Assembly: GCF_016863175.1 (NCBI RefSeq)
Contig: NZ_BOOJ01000027.1
Span: forward strand, 274,888 to 338,887
Direction: 5' to 3'
Length of the DNA: 64,000 nt
Source of the DNA: Paraplanobispora siamensis
GTDB taxonomy: Bacteria > Actinomycetota > Actinomycetes > Streptosporangiales > Streptosporangiaceae
Shown: in pieces, positions 36,916-45,457 of the stretch
Numbering within the stretch: position 1 is the stretch's first letter
How the letters are laid out: every line of letters begins with the position of its first letter
The notes under the pieces: generated by a model
The model's input: the letters and a program-made list of their open reading frames with translations, nothing else
What the model was told of the DNA's origin: nothing
Databases searched by the model: none
Program-made: the position numbers and the translations under genes

Positions 36916-38011
36916 GGGCACCGTCCGCGACCCGGGCCAGCGCCTCGTCCAGCGCCTCGCGGGTCGCCACCCCCACGACCCGGCCGGACCCGTCGACGGC
37001 GACCGCGTTCCCCGACGGGGACAGCAGCGCCGCGTCCAGCGCGGAGCGCAGCGAGTCGCGGCCTCTGACGAAGGTGCCGTACGGCGCCGCCGGCACCTCG
37101 GCCAGCGTGCCGGAGTCCGGCAGGTCCTTCGGAGCGATCCAGCCCAGCGGCCCGCCGTCGTCGCCGACCACGACCAGCCAGGCCTCCGCCGTACCGCGCA
37201 CCGAGGAGACCTCGGCCGAGACCGGCACGGTCAGGTCCCCGCGCAGGCGCAGGCCGTCGCCGGGGACGAAGGACAGCCGCCGGATGCCCCGGTCGCGGCC
37301 CAGGAACTCGCGGACGAAGTCGTCGGCGGGCTCGGCCAGCAGCGTCGCCGGGTCGGCCAGCTGCGCCAGCCTGCCGCCCACTCTGAGCACGGCCACCCGG
37401 TCGCCGAGCTTGATCGCCTCGTCGATGTCGTGGGTGACGAACACGATGGTCTTGTTGAGCTCGGCCTGCAGGCGCAGCAGCTCCTCCTGCAGGCTCGCCC
37501 GCACGATCGGGTCCACCGCGCTGAACGGCTCGTCCATCAGCAGCACGGGGGGGTCGGCGGCGAGCGCGCGGGCCACGCCGACCCGCTGCTGCTGGCCGCC
37601 GGACAGCTGGAAGGGATAGCGCTCCGCCAGCCGGAGGTCCAGGCCGACCCGCTCCAGCAGCTCCATGGCGCGGGCGCGGGCCTTCTTCTTGTCCCAGCCC
37701 AGCAGGTACGGCACCGTCGCGACGTTGTCGACGATCTTCCTGTGCGGGAAGAGCCCGGCCTGCTGGATGACGTAGCCGATGCCGCGCCGCAGGGTCGGCG
37801 GGTCGATCGTCGTCACGTCCACGCCGTCGAGCAGGATCCGCCCTCCGGAGGGGTCGATCATTCTGTTGATCATTCTGAGCGACGTGGTCTTGCCGCATCC
37901 CGACGGGCCCACGAAAACGGTGATCTCCCCGGTGGGCACCTCGAGACTGAGATCGTCCACGGCGACGGTCCCGTCCGGATACCGCTTGGTGACACCGTCA
38001 AATGTGATCAT
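36908..38011 (-). CDS. Quaternary-amine ABC transporter ATP-binding protein with CBS region
   Basis: 367-residue OpuCA-like ATPase. Walker A GPSGCGKTT at residues 35-43, Q-loop VIQQAGLFPH, signature LSGGQQQRVGVARAL, Walker B VLLMDEPFSAVDP, switch THDIDEAI. The C-terminal 120 residues carry a degenerate CBS pair (ALLSPSGNAVAVDGSGRVVG), the part that senses ionic strength in OpuA/OpuC. First gene of the operon; ATG 38011. The 190 bp upstream show no confident promoter. Confidence 0.9.
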   Translation of the reverse strand: MITFDGVTKRYPDGTVAVDDLSLEVPTGEITVFVGPSGCGKTTSLRMINRMIDPSGGRILLDGVDVTTIDPPTLRRGIGYVIQQAGLFPHRKIVDNVATVPYLLGWDKKKARARAMELLERVGLDLRLAERYPFQLSGGQQQRVGVARALAADPPVLLMDEPFSAVDPIVRASLQEELLRLQAELNKTIVFVTHDIDEAIKLGDRVAVLRVGGRLAQLADPATLLAEPADDFVREFLGRDRGIRRLSFVPGDGLRLRGDLTVPVSAEVSSVRGTAEAWLVVVGDDGGPLGWIAPKDLPDSGTLAEVPAAPYGTFVRGRDSLRSALDAALLSPSGNAVAVDGSGRVVGVATREALDEALARVADGARG

Positions 38012-38186
38012 GCATTACCCCTGGATTTCCGCAGGGCCCGCGGCTCCCCTGCCACAGCCGCCCCATGATCTATCGCGGACCAGCCTACGGCGGTCGCTCC
38101 GGATCTGTCCCCTTACCCCCAGTCAAACGCCTTCGACATCAAATAGGTATCCAATAATGCGAAGGGTCTCGTTGACTTGGCATCAT

Positions 38187-38276
38187 TGCCCATATCGTGG
38201 GCATGACACCCTCTCGCGCACCACGCGTCACACTCTTCACCGCCCCGCCCCGTCCGTACCCAGAGGAACCGGTTCC
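38187..38276. promoter_or_regulatory. Two palindromes before the sigma-like gene
   Basis: TGCCCA-N5-TGGGCA (38187-38203) and the perfect 12-bp GGAACCGGTTCC (38265-38276) precede GTG 38281. They may be operators. The second lies between a GAGG ribosome site and the start and could also shape translation. Confidence 0.35.
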
Positions 38277-38280
38277 CGCC

Positions 38281-39861
38281 GTGACCCAGCCGCTCCTCGG
38301 TCAGCGATCACGCAGCGAGTTGATCGCCGAGCTCTACGACCGCCACGCCTCCGGTCTGTTCGCGTACTGCCACGACCAGCTCGGCGATCCCGAGACCGCC
38401 GGGGCGACCCTCGTGGCCGTCCTCACCGCCGTCACCTCCGTGGAGCCCCCGCGCGCCGCGCTGTACGCCCTGGCCCGCCGTGAGATCCACCGGCGCGACG
38501 TCGTCTACGCCCCGTCGCCCGCCGTGACCGATCCCGCCTCCGCCTTCGTCGAACGGGTCCTGCGCGAGCTGCGTCCCCACCAGCGCGAGGTGCTGTACCT
38601 GTCGGGCGTGTGCGAGATGGACACCGTCGAGATGTCCTGGGTGCTCGACGTGGCCGCCGACACCGCCGACGAGCTCACCGTGAGCGCCTGCCGCCGCTTC
38701 GCCCAGTCGCTCAACTCCGCCCTGGCCTCGGTCCGGGTCCCGCCCGGCGCCGAGGAGGTGTTCGGCGCGCTCGCCGTCGCCCCGATCCGCGACGTGCTGG
38801 CCCGCGCCCCCTGGGCCACCCCGCCCGGCGCCCTGCGCGCCGCCGTGCTGACCGCCTCGGGGGTCGGCGCGCCCCCCGCCCCCATGATCACGTCGCTCCC
38901 GGTGAAGGCGCTCTGGCCGACCGCCGGCAGCTGGCCGCCGCCCGTGCCCGAGGCCGGAAAGCCGGCCGGGCTCGACGTCCTCACCCCGCCAGTGGGGATC
39001 GGCGTCCCCTCCACCCGGCCGGTGGGCCCCGGTGTCCCGTCCGCGCCGCAGACCGGCCCCGACCTCTTCTCGCCGCCCGACCCGCAGGCCGTCTCCGCCC
39101 ACGAGGCGACCACCGAGCCCATGCCCAAGCTGCGCGACTCGGTACTGGACGCCCTCGACGACGCGGCCCTGCAGCCGCCGCGCCGCCCCCGGCCGCAGCG
39201 GCCCAGGCCCCGGGTGGCGATGCCGCTGTCCTCGCCCATCCCGCCGGACATCCTGGAGAGCAACCCGCCCCGGCTGGACTATCCGATTCCCGGCGACCTG
39301 TTCCGTCCCCTGACCCCGGAGGCCAGGGCGGCCCTGGCCTACACCGACAAGCTCGTCGCCTCCGCCCCGCGCCCCGCCCCGGACGAGACCGAGGCCCCGG
39401 GCCGGACGGGGAAGGGGACCGAGGAGTCCCGGCTCCCGGACTGGCCCCTGCCGGTGGACCAGCTGGGCGGCCTGGCGCCTCCCTTCGGCCGGGAGTCCCG
39501 GCCTGGCGGCATCCCCGGACCGGGCGACACCCTCGGGCTGAGGGACACTCTCGGGCTGAGGGACACTCTCGGTCTGGGCGGCCTGGGGGCGGGTGGCGCC
39601 TTCGCCTCCCCCGCGTCCGCGGCGGAGCCCCGGACGCAGGACGGGACGGACGGGCGGCCGATCGCCGGATCCGGCCGGAGCACGGCCTCCGGTGAGACCG
39701 CGAACCCGAAGCGGGTGGAGAGCGGGAGCCGCCGCAGGCCCAAGCCGGTCAAGCGCGGCGAGCACCACTACGACTGGGCGTGGGAAGTGGTCGGCTTCCT
39801 GATCTGCCTGGTGATCGCACTGATCGTCTTCTTCGCGGTCCCGACGATCGTCACCCCGTGA
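38281..39861 (+). CDS. Sigma-factor-like protein with C-terminal membrane anchor
   Basis: 526-residue protein of unusual design. Residues about 1-165 look like a divergent ECF sigma factor: RSELIAELYDRHASGLFAYC resembles region 2 and LRPHQREVLYLSGVCEMDTV with VLDVAADTADELTVSACRRF resembles region 4. A Pro-rich, low-complexity middle (about 165-490) includes three copies of an 18-bp repeat. A basic patch is followed by one strong helix, VVGFLICLVIALIVFFAV, at the very C-terminus. The start is GTG 38281 (VTQPLLGQ); ATG 38203 is in frame and possible. It could be a transcription factor held at the membrane until released, or a sigma-like fold recruited for another role. Confidence 0.65.
   Translation: MTQPLLGQRSRSELIAELYDRHASGLFAYCHDQLGDPETAGATLVAVLTAVTSVEPPRAALYALARREIHRRDVVYAPSPAVTDPASAFVERVLRELRPHQREVLYLSGVCEMDTVEMSWVLDVAADTADELTVSACRRFAQSLNSALASVRVPPGAEEVFGALAVAPIRDVLARAPWATPPGALRAAVLTASGVGAPPAPMITSLPVKALWPTAGSWPPPVPEAGKPAGLDVLTPPVGIGVPSTRPVGPGVPSAPQTGPDLFSPPDPQAVSAHEATTEPMPKLRDSVLDALDDAALQPPRRPRPQRPRPRVAMPLSSPIPPDILESNPPRLDYPIPGDLFRPLTPEARAALAYTDKLVASAPRPAPDETEAPGRTGKGTEESRLPDWPLPVDQLGGLAPPFGRESRPGGIPGPGDTLGLRDTLGLRDTLGLGGLGAGGAFASPASAAEPRTQDGTDGRPIAGSGRSTASGETANPKRVESGSRRRPKPVKRGEHHYDWAWEVVGFLICLVIALIVFFAVPTIVTP
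39524..39577 (+). repeat. Three 18-bp in-frame tandem repeats
   Basis: Units at 39524, 39542 and 39560 encode GDTLGLR/RDTLGLR-type hexads inside the disordered middle of the sigma-like protein; copies 1-2 and 2-3 differ at two or three positions. Confidence 0.75.
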
Positions 39862-40041
39862 GCGGGCGCGGGCCCGTGATTTGCGGCCCGCACGGATTTC
39901 TCACGAAATGATCTTCCGCGATCCCCTCGTGCTGCTCCTTTGCCGTGTGCGATGATAAATATGGTAAGCGCTTGGTGACGGGACAGTCACGGAGCGGAGT
40001 CGGAGGCGCGCTTTTAGGGGCGCAAGCAGAGGCGAACGGCG

Positions 40042-40425
40042 ATGCGATCGATCGATCCCGACCAACTCGATGCCCTCTCCGCCAGCATGGGCCTGCACGG
40101 CAACGTCGTCATCGTGCACCTGTCCGGCGAGCTCGACATGGCGACGGCCCCCCGTCTGCACCTGCAGCTGTCGGAGGCCGCCCGCCTCATCTCCCCGCCC
40201 CGCCTGGTCGTCGACATGGCCGGTCTCGGCTTCTGCGACTCCTCCGGCCTGAACCTGATGGTCAAGACGCTCAACGAGGTGAAGCGGGCCGGCGGGCGCC
40301 TGGTCCTCAGCGGGGTCGGCGAGCGCTTCACCCGGCTGCTGCGCGTGACGGGGCTGGACCGGTCGTTCCAGACGTATCCCAGCGTCGAGCTCGCCGCGGC
40401 GGAGCTCGGGGACATCGCCTACTGA
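40042..40425 (+). CDS. STAS-domain anti-sigma factor antagonist
   Basis: 127-residue SpoIIAA/RsbV/BldG-like protein. VVIVHLSGELDMATAPRL is the STAS strand-helix start and LGFCDSSGLNLMV carries the phosphorylatable Ser in the conserved DSSGL motif. When dephosphorylated it should bind a partner-switching anti-sigma kinase and free a sigma factor. No kinase gene is in the window, but the sigma-like membrane protein is immediately upstream (180 bp), so a regulatory link is possible. GAGGCGAACGGCG precedes ATG 40042. Confidence 0.88.
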   Translation: MRSIDPDQLDALSASMGLHGNVVIVHLSGELDMATAPRLHLQLSEAARLISPPRLVVDMAGLGFCDSSGLNLMVKTLNEVKRAGGRLVLSGVGERFTRLLRVTGLDRSFQTYPSVELAAAELGDIAY

Positions 40426-40496
40426 CATCGCCTGCTACATCGCCTGCTGACTCGTCCGCCGGCGCCCACCGGGACACGCTCCCCGCCGTCCCCGGC

Positions 40497-41669
40497 TCAG
40501 CCGCCCGACAGGACCAGGCCGCTCGTGGGAACGCCCGTCCCGGCGGTGACCAGAACGTTCCGCACGTCCCGCACCTGGTTGACCGAGGTGCCGCGGATCT
40601 GGCGCACGGCCTCGGCGATGCCGTTCATCCCGTGGATGTACGCCTCGCCGAGCTGCCCGCCGTGCGGGTTGACCGGCAGCCGCCCGTCGATCTCGATGCC
40701 GCCGTCGGCGACGTAGTCCCGGGCCTCGCCGCGCCCGCAGAAGCCCAGCTCCTCCAGCTGCGTCAGGACGAACGGGGTGAAGTGGTCGTACAGGATGGCG
40801 GCCTGGACGTCCGACGGGCCCAGCCCGGACTGCTCCCAGAGCCTGCGGCCGACGACGCCCATCTCCGGCAGGCCGGTCATGTCGTCGCGGTAGTAGCTGG
40901 TCATCATCATCTGGCCCGCCCCCGAGCCCTGGGCCGCGGCCCGGATCACCGCGGGCGAGCGGCGCAGGTCGCGGGCGCGCTCGGCCGAGGTGACCACCAG
41001 GGCCACCGCGCCGTCGCTCTCCTGGCAGCAGTCGAGCAGGTGCAGCGGCTCCACGATCCACCGGGAGGCCTGGTGCTCCTCCAGCATGATCGGCCGCCCG
41101 TGGAACCAGGCGGCGGGGTTGGTGGCCGCGTGCCGGCGCATCGCCACGGCCACCCGGCCGAAGTCCTCCGAGGTGGCGCCGTACGCGTGCATGTACCGCC
41201 GGGCGAACATGGCCACCCAGGCCGCCGGGGTCATCAGCCCGTACGGCACGTGCCAGCTCATCTCCAGCCCCTGGGACGACGGCTCGCCGCCGAGCCGGGC
41301 GTCGGGCTGGCCGAACCGGCGCCCGGAGCGCTCGTTGAACGCGCGGTAGCAGACCACGGTCCTGGCGACCCCGGTGGCCACGGCCATGGCGGCGTGCAGC
41401 ACCGTGCCGCAGGCCGCCCCGCCGCCGTAGTGCACGCGGGAGAAGAACGACAGATCGCCGATGCCCACCTCGCGGGCGACCGCGATCTCCTGGTTGGCGT
41501 CCTGGGTGTAGGTGACCATCCCGTCCACGTCGGCCGGGCTCAGGCCCGCGTCGTCCAGCGCCGCGAACACCGCCTCGGCGGCCAGCCGCAGCTCGGACCG
41601 GCCGGACTTCTTGGAGAACTCGGTCGCGCCGATGCCGGCGACGGCCGTACGGCCGGAAAGTGAGGACAC
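40497..41669 (-). CDS. ltp2: Ltp2-like steroid side-chain retro-aldolase (thiolase-fold lipid-transfer protein)
   Basis: 390-residue thiolase-superfamily protein of the lipid-transfer group: RTAVAGIGATEFSKKSGRSE at the N-terminus, DGMVTYTQDANQEIAVAREV, FSRVHYGGGAACGTVLHAA, ESDGAVALVVTSAERARDL, DHFTPFVLTQLEELGFCGRG and NPHGGQLGEAYIHGMNG. Together with the DUF35 protein it cleaves the 17-hydroxy-C22-steroid-CoA thioester to the 17-ketosteroid and propionyl-CoA in known actinobacterial systems. Its position last in a run ordered like the mycobacterial igr operon supports this role. GTG 41669. Substrate range (cholesterol, phytosterol or bile acid) cannot be told. Confidence 0.87.
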   Translation of the reverse strand: MSSLSGRTAVAGIGATEFSKKSGRSELRLAAEAVFAALDDAGLSPADVDGMVTYTQDANQEIAVAREVGIGDLSFFSRVHYGGGAACGTVLHAAMAVATGVARTVVCYRAFNERSGRRFGQPDARLGGEPSSQGLEMSWHVPYGLMTPAAWVAMFARRYMHAYGATSEDFGRVAVAMRRHAATNPAAWFHGRPIMLEEHQASRWIVEPLHLLDCCQESDGAVALVVTSAERARDLRRSPAVIRAAAQGSGAGQMMMTSYYRDDMTGLPEMGVVGRRLWEQSGLGPSDVQAAILYDHFTPFVLTQLEELGFCGRGEARDYVADGGIEIDGRLPVNPHGGQLGEAYIHGMNGIAEAVRQIRGTSVNQVRDVRNVLVTAGTGVPTSGLVLSGG

Positions 41670-41725
41670 GTGTCTGCACCTCTCGTGGGTGAAGGCTGGA
41701 AGCGGTGACGAAGACCGGCCGGCGG

Positions 41726-42133
41726 CTATTCCGGCAGGGCGAAGCGCACGGTCCCCGAGGCGTGGTCGCCGAGGCTGACCCTGCCGCGGACCTCGACGGT
41801 GAACTCGTCGTCCTCCCGGCCGACGACGGTGCCGGTGAAGGTCAGCGTGTCACCGGCGTAGGCGGGCACGCCGAGCTTGACGTTGATCCCGCGGATCAGC
41901 GCCTCGGGACCGGCCCAGTCGGTGACGTAGCGCTCGACGAGACCCATCGTCGTCAGGATGTTGAGGAAGATGTCCTTCGAGCCCTGCGCCCTGGCGCCCT
42001 CGACGTCGTGGTGGACCGGGGTGAAGTCCATCGTCGCCAGCGCCGTCGAGACGATCGCGGTGGGGGTCAGCTCGATCGACAGTTCGGGGAGGGGTGATCC
42101 GATCTCGACCTGGTCCTCGGTAAGTGTCCGCAT
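41726..42133 (-). CDS. chsH1: ChsH1-like MaoC hydratase subunit
   Basis: 135-residue single hot-dog protein. MDFTPVHHDVEGARAQGSKD holds the Asp/His pair of the MaoC hydratase active site and FLNILTTMGLVERYVTDWAG the long helix. It should pair with the MaoC domain of the next-upstream gene product to hydrate the C22 steroid enoyl-CoA. ATG 42133 overlaps the ChsH2 stop by one base (TGATG); an upstream open extension is out-of-frame. Length agrees with mycobacterial ChsH1. Confidence 0.87.
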   Translation of the reverse strand: MRTLTEDQVEIGSPLPELSIELTPTAIVSTALATMDFTPVHHDVEGARAQGSKDIFLNILTTMGLVERYVTDWAGPEALIRGINVKLGVPAYAGDTLTFTGTVVGREDDEFTVEVRGRVSLGDHASGTVRFALPE

Positions 42134-43140
42134 CACGGCTCCCGGGGGATCCACATGGGGAGGACGAGTTCGTCGTCCATCTGTCGATACGTCACACGCA
42201 ACGGCATACCGATACCCACTTCCGAGGGCGGGCAGTCCACGACATTGCCCACGATGCGAACCCCTTCCGGCAGTTCGACCACAGCAACCACGAAAGGCGC
42301 CTGACGCCCCGGGACCGGCGGGTGATGGTGCACGACATAGCTGTAGACCTCGCCCAGCCCGCTCGCCACGACGTGGGTGCGGGCGGCCGAGCGGCACGAG
42401 GGGCACATCGGGCCGGGCGGGTGCCGCAGCTGCCCGCAGTCGGCGCACTTCTGGATCCGCAGCTCGCCCTGGGCGGCCCCCTCCCAGAAGAACGCGGTGT
42501 CCTCGTTGACGGCCGGTCTCAGCGGGTACGGCGGGCGCGGCCCGGCGGAGGCCTCCCCGGTCCCGGAGTCCGTGCGGCCGTCCTGCGCCCCGGAGCCCGC
42601 GCGGTCCGTGCGGGGGCGGAACTTCAGCACCCGGAAGAGCATCTCGGCCACGGGCTCGTCGTCGCAGTACCAGGTGACGTTCCAGGTGACGAAGTAGCCC
42701 TCGCCGAGCGCCGTCCGCTTCGGGCCCGTCAGCCCGGTGAACCGGGTCGCCGGGACCGGCCGGTCGCCCGGCCGCAGATAGCGGTGGTAGGTCTGCTCGC
42801 AGTTGGTCGCGACCACGCCGGTGTAGCCGTTGCCGTCGAGCATGGCCAGCACGTCGTCGACCGGGGTGGGGCCCTGCCTGGCCCTGCGGTTCACCCCCGG
42901 CATGGTCCAGACCTGGATCATCGCCGGGGGCGCCACGATCCCGCCGTGCACGCTCGCGGCGGCGGCCTCGGCGTCGGTGTAGACCGGGTTGGCGTCGCCC
43001 ATGGCGTCCGCCCAGTGCCGGATCATCGGGACGTTGACCGGGTCGGCCGCCGCGAGCCCGCGGACCTCGCCGGCCGCGGCCTGCCGTTCGGCCAGGGCCG
43101 TCAGCCGGTCGTGCAGGGTGGGGTCGGTGATGAGCGTCAT
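42133..43140 (-). CDS. chsH2: ChsH2-like fused MaoC hydratase / DUF35 protein
   Basis: 335-residue two-domain protein. Residues about 1-180 are a MaoC-type hot-dog (ADAMGDANPVYTDAEAAAAS, where Tyr replaces the usual His, as expected for the partner subunit). Residues about 205-335 form a DUF35 OB-fold with the zinc ribbon CADCGQLRHPPGPMCPSC. In known systems the hot-dog pairs with ChsH1 for enoyl-CoA hydration and the DUF35 part binds Ltp2 for the retro-aldol step, channelling the intermediate. ATG 43140 overlaps the ChsE2 stop (ATGA). A Gly/Ser/Asp-rich linker joins the domains. Confidence 0.88.
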   Translation of the reverse strand: MTLITDPTLHDRLTALAERQAAAGEVRGLAAADPVNVPMIRHWADAMGDANPVYTDAEAAAASVHGGIVAPPAMIQVWTMPGVNRRARQGPTPVDDVLAMLDGNGYTGVVATNCEQTYHRYLRPGDRPVPATRFTGLTGPKRTALGEGYFVTWNVTWYCDDEPVAEMLFRVLKFRPRTDRAGSGAQDGRTDSGTGEASAGPRPPYPLRPAVNEDTAFFWEGAAQGELRIQKCADCGQLRHPPGPMCPSCRSAARTHVVASGLGEVYSYVVHHHPPVPGRQAPFVVAVVELPEGVRIVGNVVDCPPSEVGIGMPLRVTYRQMDDELVLPMWIPREP

Positions 43141-44291
43141 CGGGGCGGCCTCGGCAGGTTCAGGCCGAGCATGGTGATCAGTTCGCGCTGCACCTCGTTG
43201 ACGCCGCCGCCGAAGGTGAGCACGAGCGCGCCCTTGACGCCGTGGTCGAGCCGGTCGGCGAACTCCGCCGTCTCCGGGTCGGACATGTCGCCGAAGCGGG
43301 CCAGGACGTCGCCGACGATCCTGCCGACCTCCTGCATCCGCTCCGATCCGTAGATCTTGGTGGCGGAGGCGTCGGGGGCGCCCAGCCAGCCCAGATCCAT
43401 GTTGGCCGCGACCTGCCAGTTGAGCAGTTCGTTGGTACGGAAGCAGGCGTAGACCCGGCCCAGCGCCCGGCGCACCGCGGGCTCCTCGATCAGGCCCGTG
43501 GTGCGCGCCCAGCGCAGGAACCGGTCGTAGGTGTGCGCGATGTTGCCCGCCGGCCCGAGCGTGACCCGCTCGTGGTTGAGCTGGTTGACGATCAGGTCCC
43601 AGCCCTTGTTGACCTCGCCCACGACCATGTCCACCGGCACGCGCACGTCCGAGTAGTAGGTGGCGTTGGTGTGGTGGCGCCCGTCCATGGTGACGATCGG
43701 CGTCCAGGAGAACCCGGGGTCGGAGCAGTCGGCGATCATCATCGTGATGCCGCGGTGCTTCTTCGCCTCGGGATCGGTCCTGGTCGCCAGCCAGATGTAG
43801 TGGGCGTAGTGCGCGCCCGAGGTGAAGATCTTCTGGCCGTTGACCACGTAGTGGTCGCCGTCCAAGACCGCCGTGGTGCGCAGGGAGGCCAGGTCGGTGC
43901 CCGCCTCCGGCTCGGAGTAACCGATGGCGAAGTGGCACTCCCCGGCCAGGATCCGCGGCAGGAAGAACTCCTTCTGCGCCGGCGTGCCGTACTGCATGAG
44001 GGTGGGGCCGACGGTCTGCACGGTGATGATCGGATAGGGCACCTCGGCCCTGGCGATCTCGTTGGCGAAGATCTGCTGCTCCAGCGGGCCGTACCCGCCG
44101 CCGCCGTACTCCTCGGGCCAGCCGATCCCGAGCTTGCCGTCGCGGCCGAGCCGGCGGCAGTGCTCCATGTAGGCGTCGCCGAACGGGTCGTGGGCGATCT
44201 TCTTGCGGTCCTCGGCGGTCAGGCAGCCCCGGAAGTACTCGCGCAGCTCGTCGCGGAGCCTCTTCTGCTCGGGGGTCAGGTCGATCAGCAT
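43137..44291 (-). CDS. chsE2: ChsE2-like (FadE29-type) steroid acyl-CoA dehydrogenase subunit
   Basis: 384-residue acyl-CoA dehydrogenase: LTPEQKRLRDELREYF at the start, GIGWPEEYGGGGYGPLEQQI, FAIGYSEPEAGTDLASLRTT (flavin and substrate binding), VVNGQKIFTSGAHYAHYIW, then ASATKIYGSERMQEVGR and FGGGVNEVQRELITMLGL. Steroid side-chain dehydrogenases work as alpha2beta2 pairs; the adjacent shorter-motif gene is the partner. Together they desaturate the three-carbon 17-side chain CoA ester. ATG 44291 overlaps the stop of the upstream gene by one base. Confidence 0.88.
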   Translation of the reverse strand: MLIDLTPEQKRLRDELREYFRGCLTAEDRKKIAHDPFGDAYMEHCRRLGRDGKLGIGWPEEYGGGGYGPLEQQIFANEIARAEVPYPIITVQTVGPTLMQYGTPAQKEFFLPRILAGECHFAIGYSEPEAGTDLASLRTTAVLDGDHYVVNGQKIFTSGAHYAHYIWLATRTDPEAKKHRGITMMIADCSDPGFSWTPIVTMDGRHHTNATYYSDVRVPVDMVVGEVNKGWDLIVNQLNHERVTLGPAGNIAHTYDRFLRWARTTGLIEEPAVRRALGRVYACFRTNELLNWQVAANMDLGWLGAPDASATKIYGSERMQEVGRIVGDVLARFGDMSDPETAEFADRLDHGVKGALVLTFGGGVNEVQRELITMLGLNLPRPPR

Positions 44292-45457
44292 CAGACGAGC
44301 GCTCCGATCGTGTCGAGCCGGGCCTCCACGCCGCCCAGCAGGTGGGCGTGGTGCTTGCCCCAGGCGAAGTAGCGGTGCAGCGGGTAGCTCACGTCCACCC
44401 CGAGCCCCCCGTGCAGGTGCTGGCAGGTGTAGAGCGCCTGGACCGCGGAGTCGGCCGCGGTGAGCGCGGCCACCGCCAGGTCCGCCTCGGCCTCCTCCAC
44501 CAGGCCCTCGGCCAGCCGCCAGACCCCCGACCAGACGGCCACGTCGAGCGCCCGCCCGGCGATGTAGACGTCGGCGACCTGCATGGTCACCGCCTGGAAC
44601 TCCGCCAGCGCCCGGTCGAACTGCCTGCGCGTGCGCAGGTGCTCGGTGGTCAGCGCGAGCGCGCCGGCCAGCACGCCGGAGACCGTGGCCACCGCCCCGG
44701 CCGTCACCAGGCGGCACAGCCCGCGGAACGCCTCGCCGTCGGCCGCGCCGACCGGCTCACCGGGGACATCCTCCAGCGTGAGCACGGCCCCCGGCTCCCC
44801 GGTGGACAGCGGCACGGTCGTCACCGCCGCGGCGCCCCGCGGGATCAGGAACAGCCCGATCCCGCCCCCCGCGCCCGGCTGCCCGCCGGTGCCGTCCGCG
44901 TTCCGCGTCCCGCCGGTGCCGCCGCCCGCGCCGTCCGGACCGGTCTGCGTGACCGCGGGCACCAGGACGCTCGACGCCTCGGCCCCGTAGGGCACCGTGC
45001 CCGTACGGCCCTCCAGCACCCATCCCCCGTCGCTCCCGCGCCGGGCCGTGACGGCCGGGGCCGCGCCGAGGTCGCGGCCGGGCGCCTTCGGCGCCGAGGC
45101 CAGGAGGGTCTCCCCGGCGGCCAGCGGGGCGAGCGCCTCGCGCTGTTCGCCGGAGCCGTACCGCGCGACGGTCATCGCCGTGACCAGGCTCTGCAGCAGG
45201 GGGACGGGGGCGACGTGCCGGCCGCTCTCGCGCAGGATGACGGCCAGCTCCATCGGCCCGAGCCCCGCCCCGCCCGCCTCCTCGGGCAGGCAGGCGCCCA
45301 GCAGGCCCGCCTGGGCCAGGGCTCCCCACAGGCCCGCGTCGTACGGCGCGCCGCTCTTGTCGTGGGCGTCGAGCCGGGCGGTGGTCGTCTCGCGGTCGAG
45401 CACCTTCGCCGCGAGTTCGCGCAGGTCGTCTTGGGTCTCGTCAAGATTGAAGTCCAC
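44291..45457 (-). CDS. chsE1: ChsE1-like (FadE28-type) steroid acyl-CoA dehydrogenase subunit
   Basis: 388-residue acyl-CoA dehydrogenase partner subunit: DFNLDETQDDLRELAAKVLD, LLGACLPEEAGGAGLGPMEL, then an unusual Gly/Thr/Asn-rich insertion at about residues 176-200 (GGGTGGTRNADGTGGQPGAGG region), RTRRQFDRALAEFQAVTMQV and CQHLHGGLGVDVSYPLHRYF. The start GTG 45457 overlaps the ligase stop (TAGTG). The frame stays open far upstream through the ligase gene, but that part is a shadow. Pairs with ChsE2. Confidence 0.87.
   Translation of the reverse strand: MDFNLDETQDDLRELAAKVLDRETTTARLDAHDKSGAPYDAGLWGALAQAGLLGACLPEEAGGAGLGPMELAVILRESGRHVAPVPLLQSLVTAMTVARYGSGEQREALAPLAAGETLLASAPKAPGRDLGAAPAVTARRGSDGGWVLEGRTGTVPYGAEASSVLVPAVTQTGPDGAGGGTGGTRNADGTGGQPGAGGGIGLFLIPRGAAAVTTVPLSTGEPGAVLTLEDVPGEPVGAADGEAFRGLCRLVTAGAVATVSGVLAGALALTTEHLRTRRQFDRALAEFQAVTMQVADVYIAGRALDVAVWSGVWRLAEGLVEEAEADLAVAALTAADSAVQALYTCQHLHGGLGVDVSYPLHRYFAWGKHHAHLLGGVEARLDTIGALV

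Noticed and set aside
36729..37898. 389-codon minus-strand frame across the osmolyte ATPase
   Set aside because: Out-of-frame, Arg/Ala-rich shadow of the ATPase gene.
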